Below, piece by piece: positions 1 through 6,233 of a DNA stretch of 11,068 nucleotides. The notes beneath the pieces are model-generated. The model was not told the origin of the DNA. It saw only the letters and a program-made list of their open reading frames with translations, and searched no databases. A program made the position numbers and the translations under genes. The first letter of the stretch is position 1. Each line of letters begins with the position of its first letter. The stretch comes from Nitrospinaceae bacterium (GTDB lineage Bacteria > Nitrospinota > Nitrospinia > Nitrospinales > VA-1): NCBI GenBank assembly GCA_029261675.1, contig JAJDBA010000268.1, forward strand, positions 1 to 11,068, read 5' to 3'.

Positions 1-2
1 CC

Positions 3-365
3 ATGGCGGATTATCGACCTAAGTATCCTAAGATCGATGCGGCGGTGGAAATCAATCCGAATCATCCTAATTTAACGATTTGGCATAACAAAATCGATGT
101 TTGTATTTTTATCGGAGTGCATTGTCATCAGGCGAACTTAGCCCTGAAAATGATCCGAGCTTCCACAAATTGTTATACGATGGCGATGTGCGCCATGGCA
201 GGGCATGAAGATGCGTGTTTGTCTTTCCGTGATGCTGACCTTGAGAAGATTCAGCGGCTCACCAAGACAATCCGGAGACTGAAATCTGAAGGCGTTGAAG
301 TACAGGCCGACACTTTCACACAGTTTCAAATGGATAGATCAGGTTTTGTCGTAGAACCTGCCTAG
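3..365 (+). CDS. CO dehydrogenase beta-like subunit of a five-subunit 2-oxoacid:ferredoxin oxidoreductase (probably 5'-partial)
   Basis: The 120 visible residues contain the run PNLTIWHNKIDVCIFIGVHC, then HQANLALKMIRA and GHEDACLSFRDA. I associate this pattern with the short 'carbon monoxide dehydrogenase beta subunit family' protein found beside pyruvate or 2-oxoglutarate:ferredoxin oxidoreductase genes in Nitrospira/Nitrospina-type bacteria and Aquificales (the E subunit of five-subunit enzymes). That assignment is recall, not a search. The family is related to the epsilon/beta subunit of acetyl-CoA synthase complexes; its role in the oxidoreductase is not settled. An ATG lies at position 3, but only two bases precede it, so a ribosome site cannot be checked and the gene may begin before the window. 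The stop is 74 nt upstream of the alpha-subunit gene on the same strand, consistent with one operon. Confidence 0.65.
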   Translation: MADYRPKYPKIDAAVEINPNHPNLTIWHNKIDVCIFIGVHCHQANLALKMIRASTNCYTMAMCAMAGHEDACLSFRDADLEKIQRLTKTIRRLKSEGVEVQADTFTQFQMDRSGFVVEPA

Positions 366-439
366 TAATTAGGACTGGTTGAACTATATAGATACTGAAT
401 TTTAATTACACTAAAAACTCTTTTATCGGGAGTAAATTT

Positions 440-1678
440 ATGAATAAACAGGTTGATCAAAAAGGCAAAAGGATCATCGCTTCAAAGCATGTGAAGCTGG
501 GCACGAAAAACAGAAAAGGCCAAACCTACACAGATATTAACGATATATTTTATAAAGCTGAGCAAACCCCAAATTTCTTGACGGGTAGTGAAGTGATCAA
601 GGAAGCGATCCGACGTGCAAGCGTGGGAACATCCGTCGCTTATCCCATCACGCCGCAAAGTGAAGCGGCGGCATTGATCGGCGAACTTTATGCTGAGGAT
701 TATCTGGATGAGTATTTCCGTGGCGAGAGTGAGTTTGCGGTTATGGGCCAATGTGCCGGAGCAGCTTTTGGCGGCCACCGTGTTTTCACTACCACTGCAG
801 GCCCTGGAACTTTACGGGCTATGGAAAACTTCCCGATGTGGGCAGGATCTCGATTGCCCATTCAGGTTTGTGTAACCTGCCGGGGAATCAATTCTCCTTT
901 GAGCATTCAACCTGACACTTTGGAAATGCATTATCTTCTGGAGACAGGGATGCTGGTATGGCATGCAGAAACAGCGCAAGATCTCTATGACTTCATTTTG
1001 AAGGGTTTTATTGTTGCGGAACAGCCTGACGTTCATGTTCCTATCGCTGTTTGTTGTGATGGCTTTTTCGTGACTCATACTAAAGATACGGTTGAATTGT
1101 CACCTGAGGATCTTTGTTTGACTCCTTACAACCCATATGAATCTCCAGTGACTTGTATGGATATGGAAATTGCACCGTATCGAATGATGCGCGACCCATT
1201 CGTTATGAAATCGAATTACATCAATTATTCAACCCATGCTTCTTGGCAGCAGGAGATTAAAGCAGCAGTTGAGCGATCTAGGAAACATACGATTGCGCTT
1301 CTGGATGGCTTGATTGATGAGCACAACTCAGATCGAGAAATTCTTATTGTAACTTCGGGTACGGCTGTTTCCCAGAGTCGAGAAGCGATTCGATTGTTGG
1401 AGGAAGAGGGTATCAAAGTGGGACTGGTTAAAATTAAAACCGTTCGACCATTTCCGTATGAAGAGATCAAGCAGGCAACCAAGCATGCCAAGCATATTTT
1501 TGTTCCTGAGTTCAATGTGGCAGGCTGGATGGCTCGTGAGATTAAATCAACGATTCCAGACAACGAAAGAGTTTATTGTGGGCCACATGTTGCGGGCGGT
1601 ATGACCATGCCTTCTGAGGTCATTGTTGAAGAAATTAAAACTCATTTGGGAATTAAAACGGCGCAGAACTCCAGGTAA
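440..1678 (+). CDS. porA: 2-oxoacid:ferredoxin oxidoreductase alpha subunit (PorA/ForA type)
   Basis: The 412-residue product carries the alpha-subunit signature YPITP at residues 68-72, followed by the acidic GESEFAV segment, GAAFGG and TAGPGT. Later come PLSIQPD, the DGFFVTH element and, near the C terminus, the RPFPYEEI segment typical of the transketolase-C-like domain. The alpha subunit supplies the pyrimidine-binding and C-terminal domains that, with the beta subunit, bind thiamine diphosphate and substrate. The enzyme interconverts acyl-CoA + CO2 + reduced ferredoxin with a 2-oxoacid in the cytoplasm. About 45 lysine-rich residues precede the catalytic domain, longer than in many homologues. 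The ATG is supported by GGGAGT about 8 nt upstream. Sequence reading alone does not decide between pyruvate and 2-oxoglutarate as substrate, so the por symbol is provisional. Confidence 0.9.
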   Translation: MNKQVDQKGKRIIASKHVKLGTKNRKGQTYTDINDIFYKAEQTPNFLTGSEVIKEAIRRASVGTSVAYPITPQSEAAALIGELYAEDYLDEYFRGESEFAVMGQCAGAAFGGHRVFTTTAGPGTLRAMENFPMWAGSRLPIQVCVTCRGINSPLSIQPDTLEMHYLLETGMLVWHAETAQDLYDFILKGFIVAEQPDVHVPIAVCCDGFFVTHTKDTVELSPEDLCLTPYNPYESPVTCMDMEIAPYRMMRDPFVMKSNYINYSTHASWQQEIKAAVERSRKHTIALLDGLIDEHNSDREILIVTSGTAVSQSREAIRLLEEEGIKVGLVKIKTVRPFPYEEIKQATKHAKHIFVPEFNVAGWMAREIKSTIPDNERVYCGPHVAGGMTMPSEVIVEEIKTHLGIKTAQNSR

Positions 1679-1681
1679 CGG

Positions 1682-1733
1682 AGTCGTTGTTTTTTTTTCA
1701 ATTTTAATTGCGACTATTTCCCTGTAGGGGGAA
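1682..1733 (+). other. alpha-beta intergenic stretch with T-tract and small inverted repeats
   Basis: The 76-nt gap between the alpha and beta genes holds AGTCG (1682-1686) facing CGACT (1711-1715), a run of nine T, CAATT/AATTG (1699-1710), and a short hairpin TTCCC/GGGAA just before the beta-gene ribosome site AAGGGGA (1742-1748). None is a standard terminator, because the T-tract precedes rather than follows the hairpin arms. They could form an mRNA processing or stability element between two equimolar subunits, but this is only inference. Confidence 0.25.
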
Positions 1734-1754
1734 TTAAATTTAAAGGGGACTTGT

Positions 1755-2666
1755 ATGAGTAGAGAAAAAATTCAAATCTGCGAAGACCTTGCGGACATCA
1801 TGCCTCCGGAATACCATAAGTTGGTTGAATCGGCGACCTATGGTGATCAGGATCGCGGATGGAAAGACATTGGTTCATCAACAGAATTGATCGAGCAGCA
1901 TTCATTGTGTGCGGGTTGTCCTGAATCCATTGCGTTTCGTTACATTCTTGCCAGCTTGCCAGCTCCTGAAGATACTGTGTTTGTAGGTTCCACGGGCTGT
2001 ACCAGCTTGGTGTTTCCGCATGTTGCAGTTCATAACATTCATTCCTTGTTCGGTAATCAGAACGCAATTGCTTCTGGATTGAAGAGAACTTTGAAAAGTC
2101 GTTTCCCCGATGTTGAAAAAGACGTTGTGGTTCTGGCAGGTGATGGTGCAACGGTTGATATTGGGTTGGACATGACCATGCAGTCTTGGTTCCGTCAAGA
2201 AAAGTTCACCACCATTTGTTTTGATAATGAACTTTATGCGAACACGGGTGGCCAGGAAAGTGGATTGATGCAAAAAGGCTTCGTAGCTAAAATGGCGCCT
2301 AAAGGTAAGAACTTTGAAAAAGTTCGATTGCCTGAAATTGCTCGTGAAGCCGGTTGTGCTTATGTTGCTTTATTGACAGTCAGTAAGCCAAATCGGGTTG
2401 AGCAGGTAATTAAAAATGCTGTTCTTGTTGCCCGCGAAGTGGGGCCAACTTTTGTACAGCTCTACACTCCTTGCATTCTTGAAATTGGTAAGCAGAGCAT
2501 GGAAGGTTTGGATGAGATGAAAGATTCTGAGTCCATTGGCGGTCGATTCGTGCAGAAAGAATATATCTCCGATGAGGCGCAAAAACTTCTCGATTCAATT
2601 AAAGTAGAAACAAAAGAACGGAAAAAAGCGGCTAAAGAAGCAGCTAAAAAGCCGGTTAACGCATAA
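1755..2666 (+). CDS. porB: 2-oxoacid:ferredoxin oxidoreductase beta subunit (thiamine diphosphate- and Fe-S-binding)
   Basis: The 303-residue protein has the thiamine-diphosphate motif starting GDG at residues 129-131 and ending near DN at 157-158, followed by YANTGGQ (161-167), as in PorB/KorB proteins. Cysteines at 52 and 55 (LCAGCPES), 82 (STGCTS) and 240 (YTPCILE) match in order and spacing the four ligands of the proximal [4Fe-4S] cluster known in this family. The subunit forms the active site with alpha and passes electrons toward the delta ferredoxin. The C-terminal ~20 residues are Lys/Ala-rich and probably a surface tail. The start follows AAGGGGA by 6 nt. The stop is 20 nt before the gamma gene. 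Confidence 0.92.
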   Translation: MSREKIQICEDLADIMPPEYHKLVESATYGDQDRGWKDIGSSTELIEQHSLCAGCPESIAFRYILASLPAPEDTVFVGSTGCTSLVFPHVAVHNIHSLFGNQNAIASGLKRTLKSRFPDVEKDVVVLAGDGATVDIGLDMTMQSWFRQEKFTTICFDNELYANTGGQESGLMQKGFVAKMAPKGKNFEKVRLPEIAREAGCAYVALLTVSKPNRVEQVIKNAVLVAREVGPTFVQLYTPCILEIGKQSMEGLDEMKDSESIGGRFVQKEYISDEAQKLLDSIKVETKERKKAAKEAAKKPVNA

Positions 2667-2686
2667 AGAAATAGGAGTAGAAAATT

Positions 2687-3370
2687 ATGAGTAGGATGAA
2701 TATCCGTATTTCCGGTTTGGGTGGTCAGGGCGCAGTAACCGCTGCGCATCTTTTGGCTATGGCAGCAAACAAAGATGGAAAGTTCTCTATTTCAAACCCC
2801 TTCTTTGGTGCTGAAAAGCGAATGGCGCCTGCCGAAAGTTATGCCAGAATTGGTTCGGAACGCATTTATGACCGCGGCGAGTTGGTTTACCCGGATGTCA
2901 TAATGATTTTCCACCCTCAGGTTATAACCATGCAGAAAAGTTACACCGCTCCCTTCTATGATGGGGTCAAAGAAAACGGTTTGATTATTATCAATACCAC
3001 TGATGATCTGCTTTCAGATGAAGATCATAAGCGTTTAGAGGACATCAATGTTTCTGTGCTGAACCATGATGCGACCAAGCTGGCTTTGGAAATTGGAAAG
3101 ACAGAACTTTCTACCAACATGGCGATGATTGGGGCTTGTGCCGGAGTGACTAAAATAGTAGGCCTTAAAGCTTTGGACGCGGCGTTACAGGATCGTTTTG
3201 GAAAAAAATACGTAGCTTCTGGTGGTACTGCTACGCTGGATGAAGCGATTAAAAAGAAGTACGCTAAGAAGGAAATGCTGCTCAAGGCAAACATGGACAC
3301 TATTATTAAATCCTACGAAATGGCTACTGAATGGGCTGAGAAACAGGATCTTAAATTAGTGACGGTTTAA
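2687..3370 (+). CDS. porG: 2-oxoacid:ferredoxin oxidoreductase gamma subunit
   Basis: The 227-residue product begins with a Rossmann-like segment GLGGQGAVTAAHLLA (residues ~10-24), followed by NPFFGAEKRMAPAESYARI. Both are hallmarks of the POR gamma domain (2-oxoacid:acceptor oxidoreductase gamma), and the length is normal for a free-standing gamma subunit. In known structures this domain packs against alpha/beta and contributes to CoA handling. The ATG follows the ribosome site AGGAG (2673-2677) by 9 nt, and the gene lies 20 nt after the beta gene, so co-transcription is very likely. A 108-nt gap separates it from the delta gene. Confidence 0.9.
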   Translation: MSRMNIRISGLGGQGAVTAAHLLAMAANKDGKFSISNPFFGAEKRMAPAESYARIGSERIYDRGELVYPDVIMIFHPQVITMQKSYTAPFYDGVKENGLIIINTTDDLLSDEDHKRLEDINVSVLNHDATKLALEIGKTELSTNMAMIGACAGVTKIVGLKALDAALQDRFGKKYVASGGTATLDEAIKKKYAKKEMLLKANMDTIIKSYEMATEWAEKQDLKLVTV

Positions 3371-3478
3371 ATTGGGGAAGTTCAATGAGTCGGCTGCTGG
3401 AATGCATGATTTAGTTGTAGGTTGGGTCGGGTCAGTTTTTTTATAAAATGCGGCAAGCGAGATGAGGAGATTTTTTAA

Positions 3479-3760
3479 GTGTATAACATAGCGTGGGTAG
3501 ATAACGAAAAATGTATTGCTGAAAAAGGTTGCCGACTGTGCATCATGTATTGTCCTGAAGCAGACTGTATTATGTTGGATGAGAGCACGACAAAAGCCAT
3601 TGTTATTGAGCCTCGTTGCAAAGGCTGTGACTTGTGCAAAGTAGTGTGTAGTACTCACAATGCCATCACCATGTTTCCGGTAGATGCGACAACTGGGAAA
3701 GTAATAAAAGGTGGAAAAGAATCTGAAACCGCAGGTTTGGGCCAAGCCTACGCAGGTTAA
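3479..3760 (+). CDS. porD: 2-oxoacid:ferredoxin oxidoreductase delta subunit, 2[4Fe-4S] ferredoxin-like
   Basis: The 93-residue protein holds two iron-sulfur motifs. The first is C12-x5-C18-x2-C21-x3-C25-P, with an extra Cys at 30. The second is C47-x2-C50-x2-C53-x3-C57, followed by Ser instead of the usual Pro. It is expected to accept electrons from the beta-subunit cluster and pass them to free ferredoxin. The GTG start is supported by the ribosome site GAGGAG (3464-3469), 9 nt upstream. The widened first motif (GC instead of the standard CxxC opening) also occurs, to my recollection, in other KGC-type ferredoxins, so it need not mean loss of a cluster. The operon terminator begins 20 nt after the stop. 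Confidence 0.88.
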   Translation: MYNIAWVDNEKCIAEKGCRLCIMYCPEADCIMLDESTTKAIVIEPRCKGCDLCKVVCSTHNAITMFPVDATTGKVIKGGKESETAGLGQAYAG

Positions 3761-3780
3761 GTTACTTAAAGTTAAAAACT

Positions 3781-3812
3781 AACCCATGGCTAACAGCCAT
3801 GGGTTTTTTTTT
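3781..3812 (+). terminator. rho-independent terminator of the oxidoreductase operon
   Basis: A perfect 10-bp stem AACCCATGGC (3781-3790) / GCCATGGGTT (3796-3805) with a 5-nt loop TAACA is followed by an unbroken run of nine T (3804-3812). This is a textbook intrinsic terminator directly after the delta gene. The opposite strand also has a shorter T-run after the same stem, so it could work in both directions. Confidence 0.93.
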
Positions 3813-3873
3813 GCCTTGAAAAATAATGAGTTCGCCGGACATCGTGCAAATATTTGGTTCTAAGTTATAAACT

Positions 3874-3919
3874 CAAAAAACAGGGTTAATATTATACGAA
3901 AGCAGGGCCTTGTTTTTTG
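3874..3919. repeat. long imperfect inverted repeat in intergenic DNA
   Basis: CAAAAAACAGGG (3874-3885) faces CCTTGTTTTTTG (3908-3919): 12 pairs with one G-T wobble and a 22-nt loop. No T-run follows on either strand outside the stem, so it is not a standard terminator. It may be a leader structure for the gene starting near 3970 or a protein-binding site; no more can be said from sequence. Confidence 0.35.
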
Positions 3920-3943
3920 GAACCTGAGGCCGTTTCTAACATC

Positions 3944-3961
3944 TAATAAGTAGCCTTATTA
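3944..3961. promoter_or_regulatory. palindrome just upstream of the zinc-ribbon gene (possible operator)
   Basis: TAATAAG (3944-3950) and CTTATTA (3955-3961) form a perfect 7-bp inverted repeat with a 4-nt centre, ending 9 nt before the TTG start at 3970. An AT-rich dyad at this place could be an operator, or an RNA hairpin covering the ribosome-binding region. No clear Shine-Dalgarno sequence is present here. Function is inferred from position only. Confidence 0.3.
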
Positions 3962-3969
3962 ATTAACTT

Positions 3970-4746
3970 TTGCTGGAAAAATATATAGTGGATACTTTTC
4001 AAAAAGAGATTCAATGCGTTCTATGCCCTGAAATCTTCGAACCGGTTATTGAGCCAGAGGAAGATAAGAATTCCTATGAGATTTATTGTTCTAGTTGTTC
4101 GAACTACAACCACATAGCACGTGCTAATCCAGTTCGGGTGGCCTTTCGTGAGGTTTTAGGATTAAAAAAAGAAGCGCTGGCACTCGCACTTCAAAGTGTT
4201 TTGGCTCCTTGCCACTGTGGTGGAGAATTCAACCACGACGCAGGTAAGAGGTGCCCGAATTGCCTATATAAAATTGAAAGAGAGGCTAGGAAAGTCGGCT
4301 CCGACCTAGAGCTCGAGTTTCAGTGTCCATGGAACATGAAAGAGCTGAAGAAATATGAAGCAAAGATGTTTGAATTTATATTTCAGAAAGCTGAGTCAAA
4401 AGGGGGAAGTTTAAAGGAGTTGATTGAAAAATTTGAATCAGGTGAAATGGATCCAGGAACCTATATGGAGGAGCTTGATTCGCTGCGTTTCAGAGAATCC
4501 ACCCAAATATCTGTAATTCAGGCCTGGGCAATGATTCTGGGGCCAGATTTGGCTTTTCGAGCTGCTGAGGAACATGAGTTGGTAGAACGGTATGGCACCC
4601 GTATTCTGGTGAGTATTGCAGATGCCTTGGAAATAAGTGCCGGAAAGTCGGCTTTGGCTACCCTGACAACAGAAATGAAAAATTGGGATGGCTCAGTAGA
4701 AAGAGAATTGAATACCTTCATCGCTAAAATCGGTGGCGGATTTTAG
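3970..4746 (+). CDS. unrecognised protein with two zinc-ribbon-like cysteine sets
   Basis: I do not recognise this 258-residue protein. Counting from the TTG start, C16-x2-C19 pairs with C40-x2-C43, and C81-x-C83 with C95-x2-C98 (PNC preceded by HCGGEFNHD). These are two zinc-ribbon-like sets in the first 100 residues. The rest is charged and helical-looking (LKELIEKFESGEMD), with no membrane segment or signal peptide. Such ribbons occur in nucleic-acid- and protein-binding proteins, but no catalytic motif is seen. The start is uncertain: an in-frame stop lies at 3964-3966, and there is TTG at 3970 and GTG at 3988, the latter with a weak GGA about 10 nt upstream. It stands alone between the oxidoreductase terminator and a convergent gene whose stop is 19 nt away. 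Confidence 0.75.
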   Translation: MLEKYIVDTFQKEIQCVLCPEIFEPVIEPEEDKNSYEIYCSSCSNYNHIARANPVRVAFREVLGLKKEALALALQSVLAPCHCGGEFNHDAGKRCPNCLYKIEREARKVGSDLELEFQCPWNMKELKKYEAKMFEFIFQKAESKGGSLKELIEKFESGEMDPGTYMEELDSLRFRESTQISVIQAWAMILGPDLAFRAAEEHELVERYGTRILVSIADALEISAGKSALATLTTEMKNWDGSVERELNTFIAKIGGGF

Positions 4747-4755
4747 CGGCAAGTC

Positions 4756-4776
4756 ATGTTGGGGGTTACCCCACAT
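4756..4776. terminator. possible weak terminator between convergent genes
   Basis: ATGT-(T bulge)-GGGG at 4756-4764 and CCCC-ACAT at 4769-4776 can pair around a GTTA loop. ACCTTTT follows on the + strand. The element overlaps the last codons of the fructosamine-kinase-family gene. The stem is short and the T-run poor, so termination here is only plausible. Confidence 0.25.
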
Positions 4777-5638
4777 ACCTTTTGACCGCCTGTTGTACTG
4801 ATGATAGATAAGAACTGCCGAAAATATTCAGGTGGTTTAATAAGTGGTATAGATTGAATAAATCCTTTCTTTCCCCATAGCCGGGATTCATCGGAAACAC
4901 TTCCTGATAAACATCGTAAAATTTTTGTGGCAGCCTTCCAAAAAGTTCTGTCATAGCCAGATCGGCCTCGCGTAACCCATAATAAACCGCTGGATCAAAA
5001 ATACAGGGTTTGCCTTCACTGTCTGGAAAATAGTTTCCTGACCACAGGTCTCCATGTATTAGCGCTGGTTTTTCTCCTGCAATATTTAAATATTTTCCAA
5101 GATCATCACACAGTGTGTCGATTTTTTTATCAATAGAAACGGGTAATAAACCTGATCGACGTGCGAGTTGTCTCTGGAAATCAATTCGCTGCTCCCTGAA
5201 AAACACAATGCCGTCCTTTTCCAGTGAGTTTTTCTGCGGTGTGCTGCCAATGTAGTTGTCGTGGCCTAACCCATAATGTTCCTGACTCATGCGGTGAAGC
5301 TCTGCCAGAGATAAGGCGAGCCGCTCTGCAAAATTTTCATCTTCCGCTGAGCTTTCTATATATTCCAGTAAGAGGAACGTGGGACGAGAGCCTGATTGAA
5401 CTGCGACGGGCTTGGGAATTCGCGGGCCATTTGTAGCCTGAGCGAGAAGTTTAAGGCCGCGGGTTTCGGCTAAAAAAAAATCTGTGGGCGGACTCGGGTT
5501 TTGTTTCAAAAAAACGCTTTGCCCATTTGTTAGCTTCAGCACTTGTGTTTGATTGATACTACCACCACTCGTAGTAAAAGCGGTTTCGACTTTCGCTCCA
5601 TATAGAGGCTCAATCAGACGGTTTAGTTCATCCTTCAC
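4766..5638 (-). CDS. fructosamine/ribulosamine 3-kinase family protein (protein deglycation)
   Basis: The 290-residue protein matches the fructosamine kinase family, which has the aminoglycoside-phosphotransferase/protein-kinase fold. Visible elements are the nucleotide-loop region SGGSINQT near residues 24-31, VFLKQN with the candidate ATP-binding Lys, the catalytic HGDLWSGN at 195-202, and the metal-binding FDP at 214-216 within FDPAVYYGLREADLAMT. Length is normal (~290). Family members phosphorylate the C3 hydroxyl of sugar amines attached to protein lysines, which makes the adduct fall off. Bacterial members studied so far prefer ribulosamines and erythrulosamines. The start is GTG, overlapping the phosphatase stop as GTGA, without a strong ribosome site, so translation is probably coupled. 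Confidence 0.9.
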   Translation of the reverse strand: MKDELNRLIEPLYGAKVETAFTTSGGSINQTQVLKLTNGQSVFLKQNPSPPTDFFLAETRGLKLLAQATNGPRIPKPVAVQSGSRPTFLLLEYIESSAEDENFAERLALSLAELHRMSQEHYGLGHDNYIGSTPQKNSLEKDGIVFFREQRIDFQRQLARRSGLLPVSIDKKIDTLCDDLGKYLNIAGEKPALIHGDLWSGNYFPDSEGKPCIFDPAVYYGLREADLAMTELFGRLPQKFYDVYQEVFPMNPGYGERKDLFNLYHLLNHLNIFGSSYLSSVQQAVKRYVG

Positions 5639-6123
5639 GGGGTAAGTTTTACTTTCAAATGTTCAAGAATTTTAGGGCAGGTTCTTTCAACCATTTGATA
5701 GACAAGTTCAAACCCCTTTCCTCCGCCATAATAAGGGTCGGGGACTTCGAGGTCTTCTTTGTTGTCGGGATCAAAAGAGCGAAATAGAAATAGTTTGTCT
5801 CGAGTTTCCACTTCGGGTCGCAACGATTTCAAGGTGACCAGATTGCTATGGTCCATAGCTAATACCAAGTCCATTTGCTTGAAATCGTGACCTTGGAAAT
5901 GACGACCGTGGCTATTGAGAGAAATGCCGTGTTCACGAGCCGTATCCTGCATACGAGCATCTGGAGGTTCGCCAACATGCCAGCCACTGACCCCGGCAGA
6001 GCTGATCAAGATGGTTTTTTCCAATCCCTCTTGTTTTACCAGCGATTCCATTACCCCTTGTGCCAGCGGGGAACGGCATATATTTCCATGACATACAAAG
6101 CACACACTTAATGTTTTGTTCAT
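5635..6123 (-). CDS. low-molecular-weight protein-tyrosine-phosphatase family protein
   Basis: The 162-residue protein carries the active-site loop CHGNICRS, with nucleophile C11 and R17, and the general-acid motif DPYY at 129-132. Both are diagnostic of the low-molecular-weight phosphatase family, and the length is typical. Members dephosphorylate tyrosine, arginine or small sugar phosphates. Being coupled to a fructosamine-kinase-family gene (4-nt overlap), this one more probably acts as a ribulosamine/erythrulosamine 5-phosphatase, an activity reported for a plant member of the family; that is inference from context. The ATG is preceded by an AGGT-type site 11 nt upstream. The gene diverges from purB. 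Confidence 0.9.
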   Translation of the reverse strand: MNKTLSVCFVCHGNICRSPLAQGVMESLVKQEGLEKTILISSAGVSGWHVGEPPDARMQDTAREHGISLNSHGRHFQGHDFKQMDLVLAMDHSNLVTLKSLRPEVETRDKLFLFRSFDPDNKEDLEVPDPYYGGGKGFELVYQMVERTCPKILEHLKVKLTP

Positions 6124-6226
6124 TTATTGATTTACCTGAATTTTGCGTTTAATATATGCGAACATTTATATCATATTAATGAAATATCCCTTTACCTTTC
6201 CGGGATTATTTCTTTTTTGAGAGGTG
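6124..6226. promoter_or_regulatory. divergent promoter region between the phosphatase gene and purB
   Basis: This AT-rich gap of about 110 nt must drive both directions. On the + strand, TTGCGT (6143-6148) and TTATAT (6166-6171) are spaced 17 nt apart and could serve purB. On the - strand, TTAATA and TATATT with a 17-nt spacer overlap the same region. All boxes are imperfect. GAGAGGTG at 6219-6226 is a strong ribosome site for the purB TTG start. No purine-repressor operator or purine riboswitch is recognisable. Confidence 0.35.
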
Positions 6227-6233
6227 TTGAAAT

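Noticed and set aside
1..365. Reading the first gene as acetyl-CoA synthase/CO dehydrogenase of a Wood-Ljungdahl pathway
   Set aside because: No catalytic CODH/ACS subunits are nearby; the neighbours are all 2-oxoacid oxidoreductase subunits, so the CODH-like protein is better explained as an extra subunit of that enzyme.
1684..1700. T-tract after the alpha gene as an operon-ending terminator
   Set aside because: No stable GC stem precedes the T-run, and the beta gene must be made with alpha.
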